From: Pseudomonas putida NBRC 14164
Lineage (GTDB): Bacteria; Pseudomonadota; Gammaproteobacteria; Pseudomonadales; Pseudomonadaceae
Length of the DNA: 64,000 nt
Assembly: GCF_000412675.1 (NCBI RefSeq)
Contig: NC_021505.1
Span: 5,450,501-5,514,500, forward strand
Direction: 5' to 3'
A model generated the notes under the pieces. It was not told the origin of the DNA and ran no database searches. It saw only the letters and a program-made list of their open reading frames with translations. Positions 50,464-59,750 of this stretch are shown here, in pieces. Each line of letters opens with the position of its first letter. Position 1 is the stretch's first letter. A program made the translations under genes and the position numbers.

Positions 50464-51981
50464 ATGCGTTGGATCACCCGCCCCGGCTGGCCCGGTAACC
50501 TGCTGGCCCTGGCGGCCGGTGCTTCCACCCTTCTGGCCCTGGCGCCGTTCGACATCTGGCCGCTGGCCATATTGTCCATCGCCGTGCTCTACCTTGGCCT
50601 GCGCGAGCTCACCCCGCGCCAGGCCATGTGGCGGGGCTGGTGGTTCGGTTTCGGCCTGTATGGCGCCGGCACCTGGTGGATCTACGTCAGCATGAACACC
50701 TACGGCGGCGCCTCGCCGCTGCTGGCGATCCTGCTGCTGTTGGCGTTCTTCGCCGCCCTGGCCTGGTTCTTTGCCCTGCCCACCTGGCTGTGGGCACGCT
50801 GGCTGAGGCGCAATGAAGCGCCACTGGCCGACGCCTTGTGCTTCGCCGCCCTCTGGCTGCTGCAAGAGGCCTTCCGCGGCTGGTTCCTGACCGGTTTCCC
50901 TTGGCTTTATGCCGGCTACAGCCAGCTGGATGGCCCATTGGCCGGGCTGGCACCACTGGGCGGCGTATGGCTGGTTTCCTTCACCCTGGCGCTCACTGCG
51001 GCCCTGCTGTGCAACCTGCACCGCTTGCGCGCCCGCCCCTCGTTTCTTGCCGTGGCCTGCTTGCTGTTGCTGGCCCCGTGGGTACTGGGCCTGGCGCTCA
51101 AGGGCCATGCCTGGACCAAACCGGCAGGTGACCCGCTGAAAGTGGCAGCCATTCAAGGCAACGTCGAGCAGGACCTGAAATGGGACCCGGCGCACATCGA
51201 CGCGCAGCTGGCGCTGTATCGTGACCTGAGCTTCAGCTCCAAACCTGTGGACCTGCTGATCTGGCCAGAAACCGCAGTGCCGGTGCTCAAGGACCAGGCA
51301 CAGGGCTACATCGACGTGATGGGGCGCTTCGCTGCCGAGAGGCATTCGGCGCTGATCACCGGCGTGCCGGTGCGTGAAGTGGTGCATCATCAGCGCCGCT
51401 ACTACAACGGCATCACCGTCGCCGGTGAAGGCGATGGCACCTACCTCAAGCAGAAACTGGTGCCGTTTGGTGAATACGTGCCGCTGCAGGACATGCTGCG
51501 AGGGATGATCGAGTTCTTCAACCTGCCCATGTCCGACTTCGCCCGCGGGCCGGAAGATCAGCCGCTGCTGCAGGCCAAGGGCTATCAGATTGCGCCGTAC
51601 ATCTGCTACGAAGTGGTCTACCCCGAGTTTGCCGCAGGCCTGGCCGCACGCAGCGACCTGCTGCTGACCATCAGCAACGACACCTGGTTCGGCAAATCGA
51701 TCGGTCCTTTGCAGCACTTGCAGATGGCACAGATGCGCGCCCTGGAAGCCGGCCGCTGGATGATCCGCGCCACCAACAACGGCGTGACGGCCCTTATCGA
51801 CCCGTTTGGCCGCATTACCACGCAAGTGCCGCAGTTCGAGCAGGCGGTGCTGTATGGCGAAGTGGTGCCGATGCAGCAATTGACGCCTTATCTGAAATGG
51901 CGCTCGTGGCCGCTGGCGATTGTGTGTGCGCTGCTGCTGGGCTGGGCGTTGCTGGCGGGGCGCATAGCCAAAACCGTCTGA
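50464..51981 (+). CDS. lnt: Apolipoprotein N-acyltransferase
   Basis: Adds the third acyl chain to outer-membrane lipoproteins. A 505-residue inner-membrane protein with about seven N-terminal helices and a periplasmic nitrilase-fold domain (from residue about 220). The triad is Glu in WPETAVP, Lys in KQKLVPFGEYVP and Cys in ICYEVVYPE. AAGGA lies before the ATG, eight bases after the corC stop. Confidence 0.95.
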   Translation: MRWITRPGWPGNLLALAAGASTLLALAPFDIWPLAILSIAVLYLGLRELTPRQAMWRGWWFGFGLYGAGTWWIYVSMNTYGGASPLLAILLLLAFFAALAWFFALPTWLWARWLRRNEAPLADALCFAALWLLQEAFRGWFLTGFPWLYAGYSQLDGPLAGLAPLGGVWLVSFTLALTAALLCNLHRLRARPSFLAVACLLLLAPWVLGLALKGHAWTKPAGDPLKVAAIQGNVEQDLKWDPAHIDAQLALYRDLSFSSKPVDLLIWPETAVPVLKDQAQGYIDVMGRFAAERHSALITGVPVREVVHHQRRYYNGITVAGEGDGTYLKQKLVPFGEYVPLQDMLRGMIEFFNLPMSDFARGPEDQPLLQAKGYQIAPYICYEVVYPEFAAGLAARSDLLLTISNDTWFGKSIGPLQHLQMAQMRALEAGRWMIRATNNGVTALIDPFGRITTQVPQFEQAVLYGEVVPMQQLTPYLKWRSWPLAIVCALLLGWALLAGRIAKTV

Positions 51982-51995
51982 TGATGCTGCCTGTG

Positions 51996-52095
51996 CCGGC
52001 CTCTTCGCGGGCTTGCCCGCTCCCACAGGGACTGCACACGCCTCGAAGGCTGCGCTAATTCTGTGGGAGCGGGCAAGCCCGCGAAGAGGCCGTCA
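51996..52095. repeat. REP pair
   Basis: Inverted units GGCCTCTTCGCGGGCTTGCC and its complement between the convergent lnt and the YdcF-like gene. Confidence 0.9.
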
Positions 52096-52110
52096 CAGGC
52101 AGCACAAGGT

Positions 52111-52872
52111 TCAATAAAAGACCCGATACCCCACCAACCCCACCACTTCATTGAGCAACTGCCCGCTCTGCCACATCGCCCGGCTCTCCGGCAGCAACCC
52201 GGCAAAAGGCCGCGCATGATCGCGCCCCAAGAACCCCACCGGCGCCGGCACCACCTCGAACCCCGCCTGTTCAAAGCTCCAGCGCGAGCGCTGCATGTGC
52301 CAGGCCTGGGTCACCACCACTACGCGGCGAATCCCCAACGGTTGCAGCACCTTGGCCGTGAGCTGGGCATTTTCCCAGGTCGTGCGGCTGGCCTCTTCGC
52401 GCCACTTCACCTCGACCGCAAAGTCCTCGCGTAGCCGATCCGCCATCAACCGCGCCTCGCTCGGCGGCGTGCCATAGTGCAGCCCACCACTGGTCAGCAC
52501 CGGCAAACCTGAGGCCTTGGCCAGCCGCGCGGCAAAGCGCATGCGCTCCAGCGCCGTGGCCGTAGGCTGGTCGCTACCGCCCCAGGCCGGGTCGCCCCGC
52601 TCACGTCCGGCCCCCAGCACCACGATCGCATCCGCCCGGCTCGCCAGGCCGGCCCAGTCGCTCACGGCCAACGGCGGCTCGCTTTCCAGCACACGGGCGG
52701 TTTCCTGCACCACCAGCGGCAGGCTCATCAGCCACAGGCCACCCAGTCCCACGGCAAAGCACAGCGCCGCCAACCGTGGCCGCCGCGCACGCAGCCACCA
52801 CGCCGCGAGCAGCAGCAGGAACAGGATGCCCGGCGGCATCAGCCATTGTTTGATGAAGAATCGGATCGGCAT
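52111..52872 (-). CDS. YdcF/ElyC-family (DUF218) envelope protein
   Basis: A 253-residue membrane protein with two N-terminal helices (about 12-30 and 34-55) and a DUF218 domain (DAIVVLGAG, VVVVTQAWHMQRSRWSFE). ElyC of E. coli, the nearest known member in layout, is involved in envelope biogenesis. The ATG at 52872 follows AAGGAGG at a good distance, so a GTG at 52881 is rejected. Confidence 0.82.
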   Translation of the reverse strand: MPIRFFIKQWLMPPGILFLLLLAAWWLRARRPRLAALCFAVGLGGLWLMSLPLVVQETARVLESEPPLAVSDWAGLASRADAIVVLGAGRERGDPAWGGSDQPTATALERMRFAARLAKASGLPVLTSGGLHYGTPPSEARLMADRLREDFAVEVKWREEASRTTWENAQLTAKVLQPLGIRRVVVVTQAWHMQRSRWSFEQAGFEVVPAPVGFLGRDHARPFAGLLPESRAMWQSGQLLNEVVGLVGYRVFY

Positions 52873-53008
52873 CGGCCACACCTCCTTGGCAAGGGGTGCA
52901 GCCTAAAAGGATCGGCGCCGGTCAACAAGGGTGCGACCGGCGCCAATCGTGAGCTGTGTGATATTGAAGAACCGGCGCGCGATGGCCTGCGGCTGGCATC
53001 CTGAACGG

Positions 53009-53323
53009 CTAGCGATGTGGCAGCGTCCTGGATCTCGCCGTATTGGCGGGGCGTTTCTTGTCCTTGAGCCAGATGATCTTGGCCGATGCCGGCTCCGCTT
53101 GTGGGTAACTGCCGGCACAGGCACTCTGGCGCACCGGGAGCGATTCCAGGTAGGCCTTGATCACTTCGAACTCTGCGTGGCTCAGGCCGCGCAATTCCAG
53201 CTCGGCCGGCATCTCGTCGCGCAATCGCACCGAGGTCCTGGCGGTTTCCAGCGCCAGGCCAAGCCGGTCGATCAGACGTTCGTAAAGCTCCGGCTTGATT
53301 GCGGGTAGCTGCGTCTCTCCCAT
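53009..53323 (-). CDS. Uncharacterised Pseudomonas protein
   Basis: A 104-residue helical, basic-tailed protein with no named domain. GAGGTGAACGG precedes the ATG. It diverges from leuS, with a 228-base gap that holds the leuS promoter and leader. It looks like a conserved genus-level gene rather than a chance frame, but I cannot name a family. Confidence 0.6.
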   Translation of the reverse strand: MGETQLPAIKPELYERLIDRLGLALETARTSVRLRDEMPAELELRGLSHAEFEVIKAYLESLPVRQSACAGSYPQAEPASAKIIWLKDKKRPANTARSRTLPHR

Positions 53324-53551
53324 CCGTTCACCTCATTGAAGATAAAGAATATCTCCCCCCACACCTGAGCTTAGCGGCGCAATGAAAAGCAGCCGCCTGC
53401 CGCGACCAGCGGGCATTCGCAACGAAGGTTTCCCACGATGCGCAACGCTGCTGTATGCTACGGCGTTCACTCTAAACGACACCGGAGTACCGGTTGCAGC
53501 GAGGTTCCGCTGCCTGGAACAAGGTCTCTTCTCTCTCAGCCAAAAGTAGCC

Positions 53552-56158
53552 ATGCACGAACAATACACGCCCCGTGATATCGAAGCCGCCGCCCAGAACT
53601 TCTGGGACGAGCAACAATCGTTCGCTGTTACCGAACAGCCAGGCAAAGACACCTACTATTGCCTATCGATGTTCCCGTACCCGAGCGGCAAGCTACACAT
53701 GGGCCACGTGCGCAACTACACCATCGGCGACGTGATTGCCCGCTACCAGCGCATGCTGGGCAAGAACGTCCTGCAGCCGATGGGCTGGGACGCTTTCGGC
53801 ATGCCCGCGGAAAACGCGGCGATGAAAAACAACGTCGCCCCGGCCAAGTGGACCTACGAAAACATCGACTACATGAAGACCCAGCTCAAGAGCCTGGGCC
53901 TTGCCATCGACTGGGCACGTGAAGTGACCACCTGCAAACCCGACTACTACCGTTGGGAGCAGTGGCTGTTCACCCGCCTGTTCGAGAAAGGCATCATCTA
54001 CCGCAAGAACGGTACCGTGAACTGGGACCCGGCTGACCAGACCGTACTGGCCAACGAGCAGGTCATCGACGGCCGTGGCTGGCGTTCGGGCGCGCTGATC
54101 GAGAAGCGCGAAATCCCGATGTACTACTTCCGCATCACCGACTACGCCGACGAGCTGCTGGAAAGCCTCGACGAGCTGCCGGGCTGGCCTGAGCAGGTCA
54201 AGACCATGCAGCGCAACTGGATCGGCAAGTCGCGCGGCATGGAAGTACAGTTCCCGTACGACCAGGCCAGCATCGGCCACGAAGGCACCCTCAAGGTCTT
54301 CACCACCCGCCCGGACACGCTGATGGGCGCGACCTACGTCGCCGTAGCCGCCGAGCACCCGCTGGCCACCCAGGCCGCCCAGGGCAACCCGGCGCTGCAG
54401 GCGTTCATCGACGAGTGCAAGAGCGGCAGCGTTGCCGAAGCCGACATGGCCACCCAGGAGAAGAAGGGCATGGCCACTTCCCTGCTGGTCGAGCACCCGC
54501 TGACCGGCGAGAAGCTGCCGGTATGGGTCGCCAACTACGTGCTGATGCACTATGGCGATGGCGCGGTAATGGCCGTGCCGGCCCACGACGAGCGCGACTT
54601 CGAGTTCGCCCGCAAATACAACCTGCCAGTCAAGGCGGTGGTACGCACCAGCGAAGGCGATGACGTCGGCAACGAATGGCTGGCTGCCTACAACGAGCAC
54701 GGCCAGCTGATCAACTCGGGCGAGTTCGATGGCCTGGACTTCGCCGGCGCCTTCGACGCCATCGAAACCGCCCTGATCCGCAAGGAACTGGGCAAATCGC
54801 GTACCCAGTTCCGCCTGCGCGACTGGGGTATCAGCCGCCAGCGCTACTGGGGCTGCCCGATTCCGATCATCCACTGCCCGTCCTGCGGCGACGTACCGGT
54901 GCCGGAAGACCAGCTGCCGGTCACCCTGCCGGAGAACGTGGTACCGGACGGTGCCGGCTCGCCACTGGCGCGCATGCCTGAATTCTACGAATGCACCTGC
55001 CCGAAATGCGGCACCGCGGCCAAGCGCGAAACCGACACCATGGACACCTTCGTCGAATCGTCCTGGTATTTCGCCCGCTACGCCTCGCCTAATTACGACA
55101 AGGGCCTGGTCGACCCGAAAGCCGCCAACCACTGGCTGCCTGTCGACCAGTACATCGGTGGTATCGAACACGCGATCCTGCACCTGCTGTACGCGCGCTT
55201 CTTCCACAAGCTGATGCGCGACGAAGGCCTGGTTACCTCGAACGAGCCGTTCAAGAACCTGCTGACCCAGGGCATGGTGGTCGCTGAAACCTACTACCGC
55301 GTGGCCAGCAACGGCGGCAAGGACTGGTTCAACCCGGCCGATGTCGAAATCGAGCGCGATGCCAAGGCCAAGATCATCGGCGCCCGCCTGAAGACCGACG
55401 GCCTGCCGGTGGAAATCGGCGGCACCGAGAAGATGTCCAAGTCGAAGAACAACGGCGTCGACCCGCAATCGATGATCGAAGCCTACGGCGCCGACACCTG
55501 CCGCCTGTTCATGATGTTCGCCTCGCCGCCCGACATGAGCCTGGAATGGTCCGACTCTGGCGTCGAAGGTGCCAGCCGCTTCCTGCGCCGTGTCTGGCGC
55601 CTGGCCCAGGCTCACGTCAGCCAGGGTCTGCCGGGCAAGCTGGATGTCGCCGCCCTGGACGACGCGCAGAAAGTCATCCGCCGCGCCATCCACGCCGCCA
55701 TCAAGCAGGCCAGCAATGATGTAGGCCAGTTCCACAAGTTCAACACCGCCATTGCCCAGGTGATGACCGTGATGAACGTGCTGGAAAAGGCCCCGCAAGC
55801 CAGCGAGCAGGACCGTGCCCTGCTGCACGAAGGCCTGGAAGCCGTCACCCTGCTGCTGTCGCCGATCACCCCGCACATCTCCCACGCGCTGTGGCAGCAC
55901 CTCGGCCACACAGGGTCGGTAATCGATGCCGCCTGGCCGAGCGTCGACGAGCAGGCACTGGTGCAGGACACCGTTACCCTGGTGGTTCAGGTCAACGGTA
56001 AACTCCGCGGCCAGGTCGAAATGCCTGCCGCAGCCAGCCGCGAAGAAGTCGAAGCCGCCGCCCGCAGCAACGAGAATGTCCTGCGCTTCATCGATGGCCT
56101 TACCATCCGCAAGGTCATCGTGGTACCGGGCAAGCTGGTCAACATCGTCGCCAACTGA
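53552..56158 (+). CDS. leuS: Leucyl-tRNA synthetase
   Basis: Charges tRNA-Leu. The 868-residue class I synthetase shows HMGH near residue 50 (HIGH signature), a CP1 editing domain (about 225-420), a zinc-like Cys insertion (CPSCGDVP, CTCPKCG) and KMSKSKNN near 627. ATG 53552 gives the family length. No T-box or obvious leader peptide seen in the 228 bases upstream. First gene of leuS-lptE-holA. Confidence 0.97.
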   Translation: MHEQYTPRDIEAAAQNFWDEQQSFAVTEQPGKDTYYCLSMFPYPSGKLHMGHVRNYTIGDVIARYQRMLGKNVLQPMGWDAFGMPAENAAMKNNVAPAKWTYENIDYMKTQLKSLGLAIDWAREVTTCKPDYYRWEQWLFTRLFEKGIIYRKNGTVNWDPADQTVLANEQVIDGRGWRSGALIEKREIPMYYFRITDYADELLESLDELPGWPEQVKTMQRNWIGKSRGMEVQFPYDQASIGHEGTLKVFTTRPDTLMGATYVAVAAEHPLATQAAQGNPALQAFIDECKSGSVAEADMATQEKKGMATSLLVEHPLTGEKLPVWVANYVLMHYGDGAVMAVPAHDERDFEFARKYNLPVKAVVRTSEGDDVGNEWLAAYNEHGQLINSGEFDGLDFAGAFDAIETALIRKELGKSRTQFRLRDWGISRQRYWGCPIPIIHCPSCGDVPVPEDQLPVTLPENVVPDGAGSPLARMPEFYECTCPKCGTAAKRETDTMDTFVESSWYFARYASPNYDKGLVDPKAANHWLPVDQYIGGIEHAILHLLYARFFHKLMRDEGLVTSNEPFKNLLTQGMVVAETYYRVASNGGKDWFNPADVEIERDAKAKIIGARLKTDGLPVEIGGTEKMSKSKNNGVDPQSMIEAYGADTCRLFMMFASPPDMSLEWSDSGVEGASRFLRRVWRLAQAHVSQGLPGKLDVAALDDAQKVIRRAIHAAIKQASNDVGQFHKFNTAIAQVMTVMNVLEKAPQASEQDRALLHEGLEAVTLLLSPITPHISHALWQHLGHTGSVIDAAWPSVDEQALVQDTVTLVVQVNGKLRGQVEMPAAASREEVEAAARSNENVLRFIDGLTIRKVIVVPGKLVNIVAN

Positions 56159-56165
56159 TGAAAAC

Positions 56166-56192
56166 GCCCACCCGCAGTGGCTGCGGGTGGGC
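56166..56192 (+). other. Perfect 12-base-pair hairpin between leuS and lptE
   Basis: GCCCACCCGCAG, loop TGG, CTGCGGGTGGGC. No T-run follows, so it is probably an RNA stability or processing hairpin within the operon rather than a terminator. Confidence 0.75.
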
Positions 56193-56219
56193 GGTACAGG
56201 CCCACAAGGGAGCAACAAC

Positions 56220-56825
56220 ATGATCAAACGCAATTTGCTGGTAATCGGCCTGGCGGTCATGCTCAGCGCCTGCGGTTTCCAGCTGCGCGGCACCGGCTCC
56301 ACCGAGCTGAGTGTGAAGGAAATGGACGTCAGCGCACGCAATGCCTACGGCCCGACCGTGGTCCAGCTTCGAGAGGTACTGGAGCGTAGCGGTGTCAACG
56401 TGCATGCCGGCGCGCCTTACCGCCTGGTGTTGACCAACGAGCAGGAGCGCGAGCGCTCGGCAACCTACAGCAGCGGCAACCGTTCCGCCGAGTACGAGCT
56501 GACCACGGAGCTGAACTACAGCATCCAGGGCCTGAACAACCTGGAGCTGCTGAGCGACAAGCTGGAAGTGCGCAAGATCTACGTGCGTGACGGCTCGAAC
56601 ATCACCGGTTCCGAGCAGGAAGCCAACCGCGCGCGTGAAGAAATGCGCCGCGACCTGGTCAATGCCATGGTCGTCCGCCTGCAAATGCTGAGCCCGTCCC
56701 AGCTGGACGAGCTGCAGCGTAAAGCCGACGAGCGCGCCAAGGCCGAAGCCGACGCGCTGGAGGCCGCACGCCGCCAGCAGGCCGAAACGCCTCAGCAGTC
56801 GCCACTGGAAGTGCCGGGCAACTAA
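56220..56825 (+). CDS. lptE: LPS-assembly lipoprotein LptE
   Basis: Outer-membrane lipoprotein that plugs the LptD translocon for LPS. A 201-residue protein with signal peptide and lipobox LSAC (Cys18), followed by GFQLRGTGS; the C-terminus is an Ala/Glu/Gln-rich extension. AAGGGAG lies before the ATG. Confidence 0.93.
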   Translation: MIKRNLLVIGLAVMLSACGFQLRGTGSTELSVKEMDVSARNAYGPTVVQLREVLERSGVNVHAGAPYRLVLTNEQERERSATYSSGNRSAEYELTTELNYSIQGLNNLELLSDKLEVRKIYVRDGSNITGSEQEANRAREEMRRDLVNAMVVRLQMLSPSQLDELQRKADERAKAEADALEAARRQQAETPQQSPLEVPGN

Positions 56826-56864
56826 GCCCGCGTGGGGCACCCTCGGGTGCCCCGCCTGTTTCCC

Positions 56865-57902
56865 ATGAAACTCGCCCCCGCCCAACTCAACAAGCACCTG
56901 CAAGGCGCCCTGGCACCGGTCTACGTGGTCAGCGGCGACGACCCGCTGCTGTGCCAGGAAGCCGCTGACGCCATCCGCAACGCGGCACGTCAGCAAGGTT
57001 TCGACGAACGTCAGGTGTTCAGTGCCGACGCCAATTTCGACTGGGGCACCCTGCTCCAGGCTGGCGCCAGCCTGTCGCTGTTCGCCCAGCGCCGCCTGCT
57101 GGAACTGCGCCTGCCCTCGGGCAAGCCTGGTGACAAGGGCGCCGCCGCGTTGATGGAATACTGCGCCAGGCCCGCCGAAGACACCGTGCTGCTGGTCAGC
57201 CTGCCCAAGCTCGACGGCAGCGCGCAGAAGACCAAATGGGGCAAGGCGTTGATCGAAGGTGCGCACTGCCAGTTCATCCAGATCTGGCCGGTGGATGTGC
57301 ACCAGCTGCCACAGTGGATCAACCAGCGGCTGCAGCAAGCCGGCCTGTCGGCGCAACGTGACGCTGTCGACCTGATCGCTGCGCGCGTGGAAGGCAACCT
57401 GCTGGCCGCCGCGCAGGAAATCGAAAAGCTCAAGCTGCTTGCCGACGGCAACCAGATCACCGTGGAAACCGTGCAGGCTGCAGTCGCCGACAGCGCCCGC
57501 TTCGATGTCTTCGGCCTGGTCGACGCCATTCTCAATGGCGAAGCGGCGCATGCCCTGCGCATGCTCGAAGGCTTGCGTGGTGAAGGCGTGGAGCCGCCCG
57601 TGATCCTCTGGGCCCTGGCCCGTGAACTGCGCCAACTGGCCGGGCTGGCCCAACTGTTCAGCCAAGGCGTGCCGCTGGACAAAGCCTTTAGCCAGGCCCG
57701 CCCGCCCATCTGGGACAAACGCCGACCGCTGGTCAGCAAAGCCCTGCAACGCTTGTCAGCGCGACGCTGGGGGCAGTTGTTGCAGGATGCCCAGCGTATC
57801 GATGCGCAGATCAAGGGCCAGGCCGAGGGTTCGCCCTGGACAGGGCTTGCGCGCTTGTCGCTGTTGATGGCGGGTCAGCGCCTTACCCTCCCCCCTGAGT
57901 AA
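56865..57902 (+). CDS. holA: DNA polymerase III delta subunit
   Basis: Clamp-loader subunit that opens the beta clamp. The 345-residue protein has the family's N-terminal block (VYVVSGDDPLLCQEAAD) and helical C-terminal domains. The start at 56865 (MKLAPAQLNKHLQ) is the family start; the ATG at 56832 adds unrelated residues. Confidence 0.93.
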   Translation: MKLAPAQLNKHLQGALAPVYVVSGDDPLLCQEAADAIRNAARQQGFDERQVFSADANFDWGTLLQAGASLSLFAQRRLLELRLPSGKPGDKGAAALMEYCARPAEDTVLLVSLPKLDGSAQKTKWGKALIEGAHCQFIQIWPVDVHQLPQWINQRLQQAGLSAQRDAVDLIAARVEGNLLAAAQEIEKLKLLADGNQITVETVQAAVADSARFDVFGLVDAILNGEAAHALRMLEGLRGEGVEPPVILWALARELRQLAGLAQLFSQGVPLDKAFSQARPPIWDKRRPLVSKALQRLSARRWGQLLQDAQRIDAQIKGQAEGSPWTGLARLSLLMAGQRLTLPPE

Positions 57903-57909
57903 CCAGGGC

Positions 57910-58001
57910 CACTGTGGGAGCGGGCGCGCCCGCGAATCAGGCGACGCGGTGGATGGCACCGGCTTCGCCGGTGTTCGCGGGCACGCCCGCTCCCACAGGG
58001 A
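57910..58001. repeat. REP pair
   Basis: GTGGGAGCGGGCGCGCCCGC and the inverted GCGGGCACGCCCGCTCCCAC, with a CACCGGC/GCCGGTG hairpin between. Confidence 0.85.
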
Positions 58002-58102
58002 TGCTATGCCCAGGATCCTGACCATAAACACAATTAATTGGCGGCCCGGTAGCCCAAGCCCTACAGTGCGCCCCGAAACCCACCCAAGCAGGGAACCCCG
58101 CC

Positions 58103-58267
58103 ATGAGCAAAAAGCCGAAAAAGCACGGCCCCAACAAGGCCAAGTCCATCGTCGCCCAACCCCTGTTCCGCTGCCGCCAGGAACAACCGGACAAGGGCAA
58201 AGGCAGCTACCGCCGCGAAGCCTTCCAATCGAGAGATTGGGAGGCTTCCTACTTTTTGGCAGCATGA
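58103..58267 (+). CDS. arfA: Alternative ribosome-rescue factor ArfA
   Basis: A 54-residue protein that rescues ribosomes stalled on non-stop mRNA by recruiting release factor 2 when trans-translation fails. It starts MSKKPKKHGPNKAKSI and has the conserved basic core KGKGSYRR at residues 31-38, with a C-terminal tail of the kind normally removed in ArfA. An intrinsic terminator lies inside the frame (58217-58257), as known for E. coli arfA, which makes arfA mRNA itself a non-stop, tmRNA-targeted message. Confidence 0.9.
   Translation: MSKKPKKHGPNKAKSIVAQPLFRCRQEQPDKGKGSYRREAFQSRDWEASYFLAA
58217..58257 (+). terminator. Intragenic terminator hairpin within arfA
   Basis: GAAGCCTTCCAATC (58217-58230), loop GAGA, GATTGGGAGGCTTC (58235-58248), a 14-pair stem with one G-U pair, followed by CTACTTTTT. 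Transcripts ending here lack the arfA stop codon at 58265. Confidence 0.82.
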
Positions 58268-58327
58268 AAGCATCGCAAGCGCAGGCATGGTATGGTCGTC
58301 ACCTGACCTGCAATTCTGGATCTGTGC

Positions 58328-59644
58328 ATGCTCTTCCGTCTTCTCCCCCGTTGGGAAACCCGCCAGCTGATCGCGGCCTCCAGCTTCATCCTGCTCGTGG
58401 CCTGCGCGGAAAAACCCACCGCTGCCGACGCACTGCCGCTGGCCCCTGCCCAACCCGCTCCAGTGGTGACTGTGCCCGGCACAACGCCTGACGTCAGCAC
58501 TGAAATCCAGCCTCTGCAAACCTTCGCCCAATGGCAGGCAGGCTTCCGCCAGCAAGCCCTGCAAGCCGGCATCTCGCCGAGCACGTTCGACAGCGCCTTC
58601 CTCGGCGTCACCCCCGACATGGACGTGATCAAGGCTGACCGCAGCCAGCCAGAGTTCACCCGCCCGGTATGGGAATACCTCGAAGGCGCCCTGTCGCCTC
58701 TGCGCGTGCGCAATGGCAAGAGGCTGCTGGAGCAGAACGCCGAGCTGCTGGCCCGCCTCGAGCAACGCTATGGCGTCGACCGCCAGGTGCTGGTCGCCGT
58801 GTGGGGCATGGAAAGCAACTTTGGCCAGTTCCAAGGCAACAAGTCAGTGATTCGCTCGCTGGCCACGCTGGCCTATGAAGGCCGTCGCCCGCAGTTCGCC
58901 CAGGACCAGCTGATCGCCGCGCTGCAAATTATCCAGCATGGCGACATCCAGCCTGAAGCCATGCGTGGTTCGTGGGCCGGCGCCATGGGCCAGACCCAGT
59001 TCATCCCGACCACCTACAACACCCATGCCGTGGACTTCGACGGTGATGGCCGCCGCGACATCTGGAACAGTACGCCGGATGCCCTGGCCTCCACGGCGCA
59101 TTACCTGCAAAGCTCGGGCTGGAAGCGTGGTCAGCCATGGGGCTTCGAGGTACAAGTGCCGGCTGGCTTCGATTTCTGGCAAGCCGATGGTGCGCTGCGC
59201 AAACCGGTCAGCGAGTGGCTGGCGATGGGTGTGACACTGCCTGCAGGCACGCAGTTGCCCGCCAACAGCAACCAGCTGTCAGCCGCCCTGCTGCTGCCAG
59301 CGGGCGCACGTGGCCCGGCGTTTTTGGTGCTGGACAACTTCCGCGCAATCCTCAAGTACAACAACTCGTCGTCCTATGCCTTGGCGGTGAGCCTGCTGGG
59401 GGATCGCTTCAGTGGTTGGGGCTTCATTGCCGGCAGCTGGCCGAAAGAAGACCTGCCATTGAGCCGCAGCGAGCGCATGGAGCTGCAGAACTTGCTGAAC
59501 AGCCGTGGGCACGAGGCCGGCAATGCCGATGGCATCATCGGCGCCAATACCCGCAAGGCCATTCGCACCGCCCAGCAGGGGCTGGGGTGGCCAGCAGATG
59601 GCTACCCGACCCACAAGCTGCTTGAGAGCCTGCGTCAACCGTGA
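58328..59644 (+). CDS. MltB-type lytic murein transglycosylase with peptidoglycan-binding domain
   Basis: Cleaves peptidoglycan between MurNAc and GlcNAc with anhydro ring formation. A 438-residue lipoprotein-like precursor (LLVACAEK, Cys26), SLT_2 catalytic domain with the glutamate in GMESNFGQF, the AMGQTQFIPTTY block, and a C-terminal PG_binding_1 domain (ADGIIGANTRKAI). The domain combination is that of the MltB family found in Pseudomonas as several paralogues. Confidence 0.9.
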   Translation: MLFRLLPRWETRQLIAASSFILLVACAEKPTAADALPLAPAQPAPVVTVPGTTPDVSTEIQPLQTFAQWQAGFRQQALQAGISPSTFDSAFLGVTPDMDVIKADRSQPEFTRPVWEYLEGALSPLRVRNGKRLLEQNAELLARLEQRYGVDRQVLVAVWGMESNFGQFQGNKSVIRSLATLAYEGRRPQFAQDQLIAALQIIQHGDIQPEAMRGSWAGAMGQTQFIPTTYNTHAVDFDGDGRRDIWNSTPDALASTAHYLQSSGWKRGQPWGFEVQVPAGFDFWQADGALRKPVSEWLAMGVTLPAGTQLPANSNQLSAALLLPAGARGPAFLVLDNFRAILKYNNSSSYALAVSLLGDRFSGWGFIAGSWPKEDLPLSRSERMELQNLLNSRGHEAGNADGIIGANTRKAIRTAQQGLGWPADGYPTHKLLESLRQP

Positions 59645-59655
59645 GATTGCTGAGG

Positions 59656-59742
59656 GCGCTCCTACAGCCAACCGCGTAACTGCAATGTATCGCAATCCCC
59701 TGTAGGAGCGGCCTTGTGCCGCGATGGGCTGCAAAGCAGCCC
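59656..59742. repeat. REP element
   Basis: CTGTAGGAGCGGCCTTGTGCC with GGGCTGC/GCAGCCC hairpin; a decayed left partner (GGGCGCTCCTACAG) is present. Confidence 0.75.
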
Positions 59743-59750
59743 CGACAATC

